NCBI GenBank assembly: GCA_013375455.1
Contig: JABXJT010000050.1
Span: 1 to 36,553 of the forward strand
Direction: 5' to 3'
DNA from: Candidatus Helarchaeota archaeon
GTDB taxonomy: Archaea > Asgardarchaeota > Lokiarchaeia > Helarchaeales > HEL-GB-A
DNA length: 36,553 nt
Shown: positions 8,159-16,624 of the stretch, piece by piece
How the letters are laid out: every line of letters begins with the position of its first letter
Position numbering within the stretch: position 1 is the stretch's first letter
Position numbers and translations under genes: made by a program
The notes under the pieces: generated by a model
Databases searched by the model: none
What the model saw: only the letters and a program-made list of their open reading frames with translations
Told to the model about the DNA's origin: nothing

Positions 8159-8430
8159 TTTACTCAATCTGATGATATAATTGAATTCCTCATATTTAAT
8201 ACTTTAGGGATCACCTCTACTGCGGTGCCGTTCCTTTACGCAAACTACCCTTTTGCGCATTCTACAACTTGGACTATTTCGTAACTAAATACAAATGACC
8301 TCTCAGTCGCTGTACGAAAAAGTATCGTTCGATATAGTATAATTTTTAGTTTTTTCATTTATTATAATGCCTTCACCGCTATTATATCAGGATATTCTCT
8401 TGTGTTATATTTTACGAAACTTTAAGTTAA

Positions 8431-8455
8431 TACGAAATTTTTGAAATTTTTCGTA
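8431..8455. promoter_or_regulatory. Palindromic operator candidate before the MarR/GbsR-like gene
   Basis: TACGAAA at 8431-8437 and TTTCGTA at 8449-8455 form perfect 7-base inverted arms around an AT-rich centre, ending 8 bases before the ATG at 8464. More TACGAAA/TTTCGTA half-sites lie upstream (about 8275-8281, 8313-8319 and 8413-8417). A TATA-like TTATATTT at 8405-8412 puts the expected transcription start near or inside the palindrome, a good position for autorepression by the HTH protein. The 8159-8463 gap holds no other feature I can support. Confidence 0.5.
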
Positions 8456-8463
8456 AAAAAAAG

Positions 8464-9009
8464 ATGATTTGTATGGATGTAGAACAGGAATTAAAAACCG
8501 CCTCTGGGTGGAATAAAATCTATGAAACGAAGTTTCAGGTAAATGTGGAAGAGGATTATATTGAGATCTTCGAGGATTTACTTGAAAAACAAGGTTTTAG
8601 CCGGATGCATGGACGAATACTGGCTATTATTTATTTAAAAGAAGTTTCAATGACACAAGCAGAACTAGAAAGGCGGAGTAATTTTAGTCGATCTTCAATT
8701 AATAAAGCGGTAAATACCTTGCAAAAATTAGGATACATTCGTAAGCGACAGCTAGGTGAAGGAAAAACTTTAGCTTATTCTATAGATTTAGGACCAGATG
8801 AAATTCTTTTATCGGGAATTAAGAGTTACATTGATTATTTTAACCAATTATTCGGCCGTTTTTCAAAACTTTTCAAAAAAAATCCCAAATTAGATGGCCT
8901 CCCCTCAAAAAGATTGAAGGAATTCATTGAACATCTTCCCGAAGTCAATGATAAGTTAAGTAAAGCGCTAGAGGAAATTGATAAGATTGAATTAGTTTTA
9001 AAAAAGTAA
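8464..9009 (+). CDS. MarR/GbsR-like winged-helix transcriptional regulator
   Basis: The protein has 181 residues. A winged-helix domain spans roughly residues 40-120: MHGRILAIIYL is the first helix, SMTQAELERRSNFSRSSINKAVNTL the helix-turn-helix, and YIRKRQLGEGKTLAYSI the wing. The charged helical C-terminal half probably dimerises, as in the GbsR branch of the MarR superfamily, which responds to osmolytes or other small molecules. The ligand here is unknown. Start ATG 8464 or in-frame ATG 8473. The palindrome ending just upstream suggests autoregulation. The gene ends 11 bases before the convergent gatB stop. Confidence 0.75.
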   Translation: MICMDVEQELKTASGWNKIYETKFQVNVEEDYIEIFEDLLEKQGFSRMHGRILAIIYLKEVSMTQAELERRSNFSRSSINKAVNTLQKLGYIRKRQLGEGKTLAYSIDLGPDEILLSGIKSYIDYFNQLFGRFSKLFKKNPKLDGLPSKRLKEFIEHLPEVNDKLSKALEEIDKIELVLKK

Positions 9010-9020
9010 GGTAAGTAATC

Positions 9021-10499
9021 TCATTTTTCCCTTAATTTTGCAATCCGGACTCTGATAATTTTATTGGTAATTTTATAATCGGCCGTGCCTCCTGTTTTTT
9101 TCATTACTTGGCCAACCAGAAAGTTGATTGCATTATCATCTTCTATTGCATCTTGGACAGCCTTAGTGTTTTCTTTAAATATCTCATCAATAATTAGTTC
9201 AATTTCCTTTGAATCGCTAAGTTGTAGGTGTCCATCGTCTTCAATGATCTGATCCGGATGCTTCCCTTCTTTGATCATGTCCATTAATACTTTTTTAGCC
9301 GAACGACGGCTGATTGTCTCCTCATCAATGCGGTTAAGCATCGTCACAAACCATTCTGGAGTTACAAGGGACTCATTAATTTCGATATTCATATCGTTTA
9401 AATGACGTAAGAGGTCGCTCATAATCCAATTACTAATGTTTTCCGGTTGAGGATAGAGTTTTATGCAATCCTCAAAGAAATCAGCTAGTGATTTGGTGAT
9501 AATTAAGACTCCTGCATTGTAAGGTGGAATTCCATGCTCTTTTACAAAACGATCCCGCCGTTCGTCGGGTAATTCTGGCATTTCTTTACGGATTTTTTCA
9601 ATCCATTCGGGTGATATTTCAATGGGAACGAGATCGGGTTCTGGGAAATATCGGTAATCGTGTTCCTCCTCTTTAGCACGCAATGAAACCGTTCTACCTG
9701 TATTTTCATCCCAATGGCGCGTTTCCAATATAACTTCCAAGCCATCCAACCGCATCCTGCGCTGTCGTATTATTTCCCGTTCAAGCGCTTGTTGGACGGC
9801 TTTGAATGAACTGATATTCTTAATTTCTACGCGGTTACCTCCTTTGAGGGATACATTTGCATCACAGCGCATTGCACCTTCTAACCCGCAATTAGCAACG
9901 CCTAAATGTTCTATTATGGAGCGCAATTTTTGGAGAAATATTCGTGCTTCTTTTGGAGATCGGAGGTCAGGCTCAGTAACAATTTCTAAGAGGGTAATGC
10001 CTGCGCGATTATAATCAACTAGGGTGTAGGGAGAGGACAAAATACTTCCCAAATAGGTTAAACGACCGGGATCTTCTTCTAGTTGAATACGAGTTAGATT
10101 TACTAGCTTTTTATGGTCATTGATTTCGAAGGTCACCTGTCCTCCGAGTCCTATGGGCACGCCTCCTGCCTTGTTATATTGGGTTATCTGAAAGTTTTTC
10201 GGCATGTCAGGGTAGTAATAGTTTTTTCGATGAAATAAGGACACAGGTGGAATTTCGCAATTTAAAGCTAAGCCAACGAGGATCGCAAATTCGACCGCTT
10301 TTTTATTAACAACTGGAAGCGAACCTGGCAAGCCTAAACAAACAGGGCACAAGAAAATATTTGGATCTTTCCCTCGATAGTCCGTGGAACACCCACAAAA
10401 CAATTTAGTTTTTAATTTTGTTAATTGCACGTGAATTTCCAAGCCGATGATTACTTCATCCTCAGGGGAGGACCTTTTTGTTTTCACTCTTGTTGCCAC
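9021..10499 (-). CDS. gatB: Asp/Glu-tRNA amidotransferase subunit B
   Basis: GatB activates the misacylated Asp-tRNA(Asn) or Glu-tRNA(Gln) by phosphorylation and accepts ammonia from GatA. At 492 residues it has normal length. The signature GLEIHVQL lies at residues 19-26, and the zinc-site cysteines at C35, C37, C51 and C54 (CGC and CPVCLG) are intact. The kinase-pocket stretch YYYPDMPKNFQITQYN and the C-terminal GatB/YqeY helical domain for tRNA binding are present. Archaea usually make Gln-tRNA with GatDE, so GatCAB here would mainly serve Asn-tRNA. It is last in a gatC-gatA-gatB operon, 3 bases after gatA, with GTG start and a GGGGGT ribosome site inside the gatA end. Confidence 0.97.
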   Translation of the reverse strand: MATRVKTKRSSPEDEVIIGLEIHVQLTKLKTKLFCGCSTDYRGKDPNIFLCPVCLGLPGSLPVVNKKAVEFAILVGLALNCEIPPVSLFHRKNYYYPDMPKNFQITQYNKAGGVPIGLGGQVTFEINDHKKLVNLTRIQLEEDPGRLTYLGSILSSPYTLVDYNRAGITLLEIVTEPDLRSPKEARIFLQKLRSIIEHLGVANCGLEGAMRCDANVSLKGGNRVEIKNISSFKAVQQALEREIIRQRRMRLDGLEVILETRHWDENTGRTVSLRAKEEEHDYRYFPEPDLVPIEISPEWIEKIRKEMPELPDERRDRFVKEHGIPPYNAGVLIITKSLADFFEDCIKLYPQPENISNWIMSDLLRHLNDMNIEINESLVTPEWFVTMLNRIDEETISRRSAKKVLMDMIKEGKHPDQIIEDDGHLQLSDSKEIELIIDEIFKENTKAVQDAIEDDNAINFLVGQVMKKTGGTADYKITNKIIRVRIAKLREK

Positions 10500-10502
10500 A
10501 AA

Positions 10503-11981
10503 TCAACCCCCAAGTTTTGGTTTTTTCTCATGAAAGTCAGTTTCCTGTTGGAATTTATAACCAACTTGGAGAAGTAATTCTTCTTGTAGCAGGTTTCCAA
10601 TTAGCTGTAAGCCTATCGGTAAGCCATCTGAGAAACCACATGGAATTGAGAGGGCAGGGAATCCAATAATATTGGCAGCGACCGTATCAATATCTGCACG
10701 GTACATGGCAAGTGGGTCAGAAATAACTTCACCGATTTTGAAAGCAGGAGTAGGCATGGTAGGACCTATAATTACATCACATGATTTAAATTGAGACGCA
10801 AATTCTTTTCTGAGTAATGTTCGTATTTTTAAAGCTTTCAAATAATACATATCGTAATATCCTGCGGAAAGAGCATAAGTTCCGAGCATAATTCGTCGTC
10901 TAACTTCTGGGCCAAAACCCATTCGATCCTCCGCGTAGATTTGGTTCCATTCCCCTTCATCACGTTCTATACGATTTCCATATCGCATGCCATCGTAGCG
11001 TGCTAAATTCGAACTTGCTTCTGACATTGCAATGATGTAATATGTTGGCACTCCATACTTAATCAATGGAATCGAAATCTCTTTATAGGTGGCACCGTGA
11101 GATTCGAGTAGATGAATGGCATCCCATACACTTTTGATTACTGTTTCGTCCGTGCCCTCGCCTAGAAACTCCTTCGGCACTCCGATACTCAAGCCTTTAA
11201 TATCCTTTTCTAAATTTTTTAAGTAATCCTTCTTTTGGACAGTGATCGTGGTGCTATCGTGAGGATCATGACCCACTAGGACATTCAAAAGCATTGCACA
11301 ATCCCGAACGTCCTTTGTGAGTGGGCCGATTTGTTCAAGACTACAAGCATATGACACGAGCCCGTATCGACTAATCAAGCCATAGGTCACCTTAATTCCC
11401 GTAATGCCCGTGAAACTTGCCGGGCATCTAATTGAGCCCCCCGTGTCACTTCCTAACGATAAAGTAGCCTCATTTGCAGCGACTGCAGCCGCACTACCCC
11501 CCGATGAACCCCCTGGAACGTGATCTACGTTCCATGGGTTATGGGTGATTTGATAATAACTGCTCTCAGTAGTTGTCCCCATTGCGAACTCGTCCATATT
11601 TGCCTTGCCAACAATGATAGCGCCTTCTTCTAGAAGGTGAGTAACAACTGTTGCATTATATGGGGGAATGTAATTATCGAGCATCATAGAACTACAGCTC
11701 GTGCGTACATTTTTCGTGCAGATATTATCCTTTACCGCAATAGGAACCCCTAATAAATGCCCTACCCCATTAGATTTCTTCAATTTTTTATCTAATTGCT
11801 TAGCTTTTTTAATCGCTGATTCTTTCAGGAGCGTGACGTAAGCCTTGACGTGCTGTTCTACCCGTTCAATTCTCTCAAAGATAGAGTGAGTTAGCTCCTC
11901 AGCGGTAATTTCTCCATTTTGAACCATCGTACGAAGTTGGTAAGCAGTATATTCATTCAAGGAAGTCATGATTTCGTTCAC
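10503..11981 (-). CDS. gatA: Asp/Glu-tRNA amidotransferase subunit A (glutaminase)
   Basis: GatA is the amidase-signature subunit that releases ammonia from Gln or Asn and channels it to GatB. The Ser-cisSer-Lys catalytic triad is intact: Lys84 in IAVKDN, Ser159 in GGSSGGS and Ser183 in DTGGS, with the spacings (75 and 24) of the characterised bacterial enzyme. The length of 492 residues is normal. The GTG start at 11981 overlaps the gatC stop as GTGA, which points to translational coupling; an in-frame ATG at 11969 also fits the usual N-terminus of the family and would shift numbering by four. It is the middle gene of gatC-gatA-gatB. Confidence 0.97.
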   Translation of the reverse strand: MNEIMTSLNEYTAYQLRTMVQNGEITAEELTHSIFERIERVEQHVKAYVTLLKESAIKKAKQLDKKLKKSNGVGHLLGVPIAVKDNICTKNVRTSCSSMMLDNYIPPYNATVVTHLLEEGAIIVGKANMDEFAMGTTTESSYYQITHNPWNVDHVPGGSSGGSAAAVAANEATLSLGSDTGGSIRCPASFTGITGIKVTYGLISRYGLVSYACSLEQIGPLTKDVRDCAMLLNVLVGHDPHDSTTITVQKKDYLKNLEKDIKGLSIGVPKEFLGEGTDETVIKSVWDAIHLLESHGATYKEISIPLIKYGVPTYYIIAMSEASSNLARYDGMRYGNRIERDEGEWNQIYAEDRMGFGPEVRRRIMLGTYALSAGYYDMYYLKALKIRTLLRKEFASQFKSCDVIIGPTMPTPAFKIGEVISDPLAMYRADIDTVAANIIGFPALSIPCGFSDGLPIGLQLIGNLLQEELLLQVGYKFQQETDFHEKKPKLGG

Positions 11982-12268
11982 ACCATCCTCGGAGCTTGAA
12001 TGAATTTATCCTTCTTCTTGGGAGCATTTTTAAAAATGTCCTCTTCTGAAAGAGATGGTTGCACGACGTCCTCGCGAAACACGTTTTTTAGCTCCACACC
12101 ATGGAAGGTGAATTCCACGTCCGTCGTATCGACCTCATCAACCTTCCGAAAATACTCTAGAATGTCATTAAACAAGCTCGTAAATTTCTCTTTTTCGCCT
12201 TCCGTTAATTTAATGCGAGCGAGCCATGCGATATGTTCAACTTGCTCCTTTGAAACGTGAGTTTTCAT
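11978..12268 (-). CDS. gatC: Asp/Glu-tRNA amidotransferase subunit C
   Basis: GatC is the small belt-like subunit that wraps the GatA-GatB interface and stabilises the complex. The 96-residue protein has the family start pattern, VEHIAWLARIKLTEGEKEKF, then the FNDILEYFRKVDEVDT helix and a Pro-rich tail (VVQPSLSEEDIFKNAP). Start ATG 12268; the stop overlaps the gatA GTG. As first gene of gatCAB it probably carries the operon promoter in 12269-12417, where the DNA is AT-rich. Confidence 0.95.
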   Translation of the reverse strand: MKTHVSKEQVEHIAWLARIKLTEGEKEKFTSLFNDILEYFRKVDEVDTTDVEFTFHGVELKNVFREDVVQPSLSEEDIFKNAPKKKDKFIQAPRMV

Positions 12269-12417
12269 AACGGTCTATCCATTTCATCTGCTCTCTAGGA
12301 GAATAAATTAAGTCGAGTATTGTCATAAACAATTCATAATAAAATAAAATCATTTAGTGTCTCAAACGGTAAGAACGCTGATTAATTTTAGGACATTTGA
12401 CTAGTATTGAGTATAAA

Positions 12418-13239
12418 TCAAGTCTCACCTAAGTTTTCCAATTCGCTTGGAGTGGCTTCTGCAAGCATCTGATAGGACGTATTAATCCTTCCATCGTCTT
12501 CTAGCTCGACGATCCAATAGACTTTCCCAAAAGGATTGTTAGTATATTTATCGAAGTCAGATTTGACGCAAGTTACCCTTATCAGCAATGTTTGCGTTGG
12601 TTTGAACCATTTTTTATACCCTACTTGAGGATGGATGTGCCCGCAAATCCATATTTTTGGTTGGTACCGCATTAAGACAGCCCGTAATCCTTTTGACCCG
12701 AGCAAGGGGTATCGCCCTCGGCTTGGAAAGACGGCATCAGGGTGGTAATGCGTCACCATGCAAAGATTTTGAGTTTTAGGGATTTTTTCTAGGGCAGGGG
12801 TTAGGGCAGGGATGACCGTTTCATCTTTCCATAAATGGATTCCATCGAGTTCTCGGAGGCGAGGTGCGGCATTAATAATGCCAGGCGGAGCGGGAATGGT
12901 CACTGATGTGGGAGCACCGCCCCAACCAACAAAAGTCCATTTACCGACCGAGATGGCCGTTTGTTCTAGAGAGTGGATGCCATACTGCTCTAAATCAGTC
13001 GAGGGATCATCATCGTTACCAAGCACGCCATAAATTGGAGCAATGACGTCTAAAATTTCCACGATTTTTGATATGATCCGAGGATTTTCAGAGGCAGGAT
13101 AAACGTGAGTATTCGCAGATAAGTCACCAGCAATGATAACCATATCAAACTTCAAATTTAATGCACTTACGCGATCTACAATTCCCTCTAGATCATCAAA
13201 TTGTGCATGAATATCAGAGATTGCCAAAACCCGAAGCAT
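12418..13239 (-). CDS. Calcineurin-like metallophosphoesterase
   Basis: All five motifs of the metallophosphoesterase fold are present in order. These are D-x-H (SDIHAQ, residues 8-13), GDL in IIAGDLSAN, GN-D in LGNDDD, a His pair in VTHYHPD, and GHIHP near the C-terminal third. These residues hold two metal ions that hydrolyse phosphomono- or diesters. At ~273 residues it resembles the YfcE/MPP group and archaeal stand-alone phosphoesterases. There is no signal peptide, so it acts in the cytoplasm. I prefer ATG at 13239 (MLRVLAISD); a TTG at 13248 is also in frame. The substrate is unknown and the gene seems monocistronic. Confidence 0.88.
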   Translation of the reverse strand: MLRVLAISDIHAQFDDLEGIVDRVSALNLKFDMVIIAGDLSANTHVYPASENPRIISKIVEILDVIAPIYGVLGNDDDPSTDLEQYGIHSLEQTAISVGKWTFVGWGGAPTSVTIPAPPGIINAAPRLRELDGIHLWKDETVIPALTPALEKIPKTQNLCMVTHYHPDAVFPSRGRYPLLGSKGLRAVLMRYQPKIWICGHIHPQVGYKKWFKPTQTLLIRVTCVKSDFDKYTNNPFGKVYWIVELEDDGRINTSYQMLAEATPSELENLGET

Positions 13240-13329
13240 GTTAATCAATCAAAACTCGTATTTGGTTCTAGGGATTTCTTTCTAGAGTATAAATATATTG
13301 TTTTACACAAGTTAAATAGCACAATTACT

Positions 13330-13936
<607 letters not shown>

Positions 13937-13962
13937 TTAGTAAGGTATGAGGAGATAAAGAA

Positions 13963-14202
13963 ATGAAAGTAGCGTTAGAGAAGGAAATTATTGAGGATTT
14001 ATTAACATATAAGCTACGAAATATCAAGAATCTAATTTCAAATATCTTGGATAGGTGGAACGAAACCTCCGCTGAAAGTTTTATCAAAAAAGCTCAAAAT
14101 GGCACCTATGAAGAAGCTGAAAATGATGCAATTGACTTAAGACAATTGTTGATTGAGGAAAAGAAATTAACTCAGATTTTAGAGAGCCTGCCGGAGGAGT
14201 AA
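13963..14202 (+). CDS. Small helical protein, likely antitoxin partner of the next gene
   Basis: This 79-residue, acidic, all-helical protein has the blocks FIKKAQNGTYEEAENDAIDLRQLL and REEL-like EEKKLTQIL. From memory, proteins of this look often precede DUF6516/TumE-type toxins in archaea, which fits the downstream gene. GGAG sits about 8 bases before ATG 13963. The stop TAA (14200-14202) is 3 bases before the apparent start of the next gene, and the GGAGGAG ribosome site of that gene lies inside its last codons, so translation is coupled. The DUF433 gene ends 26 bases upstream. Antitoxin identity is inferred from context. Confidence 0.6.
   Translation: MKVALEKEIIEDLLTYKLRNIKNLISNILDRWNETSAESFIKKAQNGTYEEAENDAIDLRQLLIEEKKLTQILESLPEE
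14193..14199 (+). promoter_or_regulatory. Strong ribosome binding site pointing to an ATC start
   Basis: GGAGGAG ends 6 bases before ATC at 14206. No ATG, GTG or TTG occurs at a usable distance in the frame of the downstream gene, and residues encoded after the ATC continue as SAQKKIEIARK. The site therefore marks 14206 as the ancestral, and perhaps current, start. Confidence 0.6.
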
Positions 14203-14205
14203 GTC

Positions 14206-14589
14206 ATCTCGGCACAAAAGAAAATTGAAATTGCCAGAAAACTCCTTCTAAAAGAATTAATTTCTCTAATCCAAGAAGAATCGATAGATGACCACCGACC
14301 ACTGTTGATAATTACATTCCTTTCTGGTTATAAATTATATATTCGATATAATGACTATATTGAATACTCTTATCAGTTAATTTTTTCACAAAAGCCTTAT
14401 GATCGTATCCGTTTTGATAATTTTGATGATAGATGGGATGTGCCCACACGCCCACATCATTATCATCCTCGAGGACAACAACTAGCAAATGAAAGTCCTA
14501 TGAACGGTGATCCTCATAATGATATGCCAATTTTAATTACATTTCTACCTGTTAAAAAAAAGATTGAGACTCAAAATAATAAGAAATAG
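14206..14589 (+). CDS. TumE/DUF6516-like toxin candidate with an ATC start
   Basis: Read from ATC at 14206 the protein has 127 residues. The middle fits DUF6516 (TumE-type toxins): a strand LLIITFLSGYKLYIRYN, then YSYQLIF, RIRFDNFDD and a His-rich HHYHPRG block. The next in-frame canonical start, TTG at 14305, would delete 33 residues including the first helix, and has no ribosome site. A strong GGAGGAG lies 6 bases before the ATC, so ATG probably mutated to ATC, or ATC is used weakly. It follows a small helical gene in the usual toxin-antitoxin order. Toxicity is inferred from the family; reduced translation may make it a silenced toxin. Confidence 0.6.
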   Translation: MSAQKKIEIARKLLLKELISLIQEESIDDHRPLLIITFLSGYKLYIRYNDYIEYSYQLIFSQKPYDRIRFDNFDDRWDVPTRPHHYHPRGQQLANESPMNGDPHNDMPILITFLPVKKKIETQNNKK

Positions 14590-14646
14590 TAAAATCGATT
14601 TTAACATATTGAAATAGAAGATACAAAACTATTTTTAGTGATAATT

Positions 14647-14763
14647 ATGAGTACTGAAAGAAAGAAGCTCTGGGCACCTTCAGAAGAATGGATAAGAGGT
14701 GCGCAGGTTACTCGTTTCATCGATTTCTACGAGAAAATCCGGGCAGAACTCCAGCAGAAATGA
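14647..14763 (+). pseudogene. N-terminal remnant of an acyl-CoA/acetoacetyl-CoA synthetase
   Basis: An ATG frame of 38 codons encodes KLWAPSEEWIRGAQVTRFIDF, which resembles the N-terminal ACAS_N segment of acetyl- and acetoacetyl-CoA synthetases (LWxPSEExIxxANxTxFI). It then stops, so more than 90 percent of such an enzyme (about 650 residues) is missing and no AMP-binding core follows. It lies between two toxin-antitoxin-like gene pairs. I read it as a deletion remnant; an independent 38-residue peptide is possible but less likely. Confidence 0.5.
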
Positions 14764-14883
14764 ATGATGGATATAAATCACTCTTTTTCAACAATCAATG
14801 TGTTTAAAACAGTTAAAATATAAAAAGAATGGTAGAGGAAGATAGAATTAGTTTAAAATAAAAAGATAAAGGATTTCGATTGA

Positions 14884-15435
14884 GTGGTCACGGATTATAA
14901 TTATTTAGCAAATTTTTGTCAAAGTTTCTGTGAAATCCTCGAAAGATATACACGTTATATTGTCGTTTCGGGATTTCTTGTTATTAGTAGTGGGCGAAGC
15001 AGAGGGACAGAAGATATCGATGTAATAATTGAACCAATTGATTTAGATATTTATTTGAAACTGCATGAAGAATTAAAAAAGAACCAATTTCAGTGCCTTC
15101 AATCATCTGATCCTAATGAGATTTACAATAAATATTTAAAGGAGAAAATTCCAATTCGGTTCATCCAAAATGATAAACTCATTCCAAACATAGAATTAAA
15201 ATTTGCCAAAGATGAATTGGATGAATATCAACTAAAGACAAGAAAAAAAATTGAGCTGACAGAAATCAATGTTTTTTTCAGTAGTATTGAGGCAAATATA
15301 GCATTCAAAGAAGAACTTTTAAAAACACCGAAAGATTTAGATGATGCAAGACATCTGCGAATCGTGTATTCGGGAGAGATAGATGAAAAAGAGATCGAGA
15401 AACTAAAAAAGATGATAAAAAAGTATAGATTGTGA
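14884..15435 (+). CDS. Nucleotidyltransferase-fold protein (MNT-like), possible TA component
   Basis: The protein has 183 residues. Near residue 30 it has VVSGFLVISSGRSRGTEDIDVIIEP, the strand-loop and [TD]xD element of DNA polymerase-beta-type nucleotidyltransferases (SRGTEDIDV gives the metal-binding acids). A third acidic position is plausible in IELKFAKDELD. The C-terminal third is charged and helical. The next gene starts 4 bases after the stop and encodes a 73-residue helical protein, so the pair resembles nucleotidyltransferase toxin-antitoxin modules. GTG start at 14884. Substrate is unknown; tRNA or protein nucleotidylation is the family possibility. Confidence 0.65.
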   Translation: MVTDYNYLANFCQSFCEILERYTRYIVVSGFLVISSGRSRGTEDIDVIIEPIDLDIYLKLHEELKKNQFQCLQSSDPNEIYNKYLKEKIPIRFIQNDKLIPNIELKFAKDELDEYQLKTRKKIELTEINVFFSSIEANIAFKEELLKTPKDLDDARHLRIVYSGEIDEKEIEKLKKMIKKYRL

Positions 15436-15439
15436 ATCT

Positions 15440-15661
15440 ATGAGGAAAAATTTAGATTTTATTCAAATATGGGCGGAAGAATTTAAAAAAAATCCACAAA
15501 AAAATAGGAAACTTTTAAACCAATTTGTTACAGCTCAAATTCTTTATGCTCAAAAACAATTGAAGAAATTACCAATTGAAAAACTAATAAAATTATTTAA
15601 CATAAATAATGAGGAAATTATAGAAATAATTTCTACGAGAAAACGAGAGAATGAAAAATAA
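15440..15661 (+). CDS. Small helical partner of the nucleotidyltransferase gene
   Basis: The 73-residue protein is basic and helical (FIQIWAEEFKKNPQ, FVTAQILYAQKQLKKLP), with no recognised domain. The ATG lies 4 bases after the nucleotidyltransferase stop, so the two genes form a unit. In such pairs the second protein may be the cognate antitoxin or a subunit; which role is played cannot be told from sequence. Its stop directly abuts the stop of the convergent gene at 15662. Confidence 0.6.
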   Translation: MRKNLDFIQIWAEEFKKNPQKNRKLLNQFVTAQILYAQKQLKKLPIEKLIKLFNINNEEIIEIISTRKRENEK

Positions 15662-16075
15662 TTATTGTTCCTCTTGCTCGGAAAAACTATACTGGTAGAA
15701 ATTAGCCATATCGGGCGCATGTGCTTTTTTGGCCAACCAATCTTTTATCAATTTGTAGGGATGATCAGGAAGTCGCAGCTTGTGCTTATGTGAAATCAGT
15801 TTCTTCATTAGTACCTCCGGATATTTTTCGATTTCGATGGTCCAATCTACTTCAAGATTCAAATCAGAGATAGTGATATGTAACTGATCCCCCTTCAGAG
15901 TGAATGAAAATTTATGAACTTGAGCTTCTTTAATTTTTGATTCATGAATAATGCAGGTTCCAGTACCATCCTTCTCGAATTTTAAGTAAGCTTCCCAATT
16001 AATGCCGCCATAGTGTTCTTCCCAAACCTTTTTTGTTAGAACCTCGAGCAACTGATTTTGATCAAGTTTTACCAT
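15662..16075 (-). CDS. Hypothetical 137-residue protein
   Basis: I do not recognise the family. The first half alternates strands and turns (WEAYLKFEKDGTGTCIIHE, KFSFTLKGDQLHITI), suggesting a small beta-barrel or lipocalin-like fold. The C-terminal part is helical and basic (HKHKLRLPDHPYKLIKDWLAKK). There is no signal peptide or membrane span and no obvious catalytic motif. ATG 16075. It converges on the nucleotidyltransferase pair with no bases between the stops. Confidence 0.6.
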   Translation of the reverse strand: MVKLDQNQLLEVLTKKVWEEHYGGINWEAYLKFEKDGTGTCIIHESKIKEAQVHKFSFTLKGDQLHITISDLNLEVDWTIEIEKYPEVLMKKLISHKHKLRLPDHPYKLIKDWLAKKAHAPDMANFYQYSFSEQEEQ

Positions 16076-16244
16076 GATTGAAAGCCACTTCCTTTAGAGA
16101 GTGGATGAGTTAAAAATACCTTGAAAAGAAGTTGAGCAAGAAAATTTTTTTTGCAGTGACTCCTAGAATACTTTCAGGTATCTCTCATATTTTTATAGGA
16201 TAGAATCCCTTTAAAATATAAGTAACTTAGGTTGCTTAACTACC

Positions 16245-16351
16245 GTAGGGACTACGGGAAGTCACGCCTCTGGAGATCGTGTAAGCCCTGGTTCGGCAGG
16301 CGGTGGTCAAGGAAGGAGGAATCCACCTGCCTTTAGGCAGTGGTAGTTCAA
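16245..16351 (+). mobile_element. Solo right end of an IS200/IS605-type element with TnpB tail
   Basis: Codons 16245-16346 read VGTTGSHASGDRV...NPPAFRQW then TAG, which looks like the variable C-terminal tail of archaeal TnpB. The last bases form the subterminal hairpin (CCACCTGCC, TTTA, GGCAGTGG) followed by TAGTTCAA, the usual right end of this family. An in-frame stop about 30 bases upstream and the absence of any RuvC domain show that tnpB is gone; no TnpA or left end is seen. In active elements the 3' end of tnpB plus the right end yields the omega RNA, so this segment keeps that region without its nuclease. Confidence 0.7.
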
Positions 16352-16475
16352 CATAGATTTCTTATGAGGTTGGTCATTTATATATGGTGTGTTCTTGACA
16401 GGGGTGTGATACCAGGAAGGGCTCACTTTACATAAAATTTCATGTTCTAGGGTAGAGCTTGCATTAAGTTAGATA

Positions 16476-16624
16476 GGGCTGTCTCGTAATTTACCGGCAT
16501 TTTAACCCATGGCTAATCTTTTCGGGTATCGCCTTTGAGCGTTAAGATTCTCATAAAAGAAGAGTTCCATTAATTGATGGTGTAACTCATAAGACGTCTT
16601 TGCGCCCTTAAGGATGACAATACC
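16476..16624 (-). mobile_element. Possible remnant of a second insertion sequence
   Basis: On the minus strand, 16624 to 16502 is an open frame of 40 codons between two stops (SYELHHQLMELFFYENL, RRYPKRLAMG). It is followed 20-odd bases later by GGGCTGTCTCGTAA (read on the plus strand from 16476), which resembles the terminal inverted repeats of several DDE transposon families. Together this looks like the 3' tail of a transposase gene and its IR. No matching second IR is seen in the window and I cannot name the family. The rest of 16352-16640 holds no gene I recognise. Confidence 0.35.

Noticed and set aside
9802..10014. Open frame opposite gatB
   Set aside because: It is antisense to a well conserved part of gatB and has no independent signal.
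12000..12260. Open frame opposite gatC
   Set aside because: It is a shadow of gatC, Ser-rich with no family match, and gatC is certain.
16280..16345. Possible tRNA-like or structured RNA around GGTTCGGCAGG
   Set aside because: No acceptor or anticodon stem could be formed; the segment is better explained as TnpB tail and IS605 right end.
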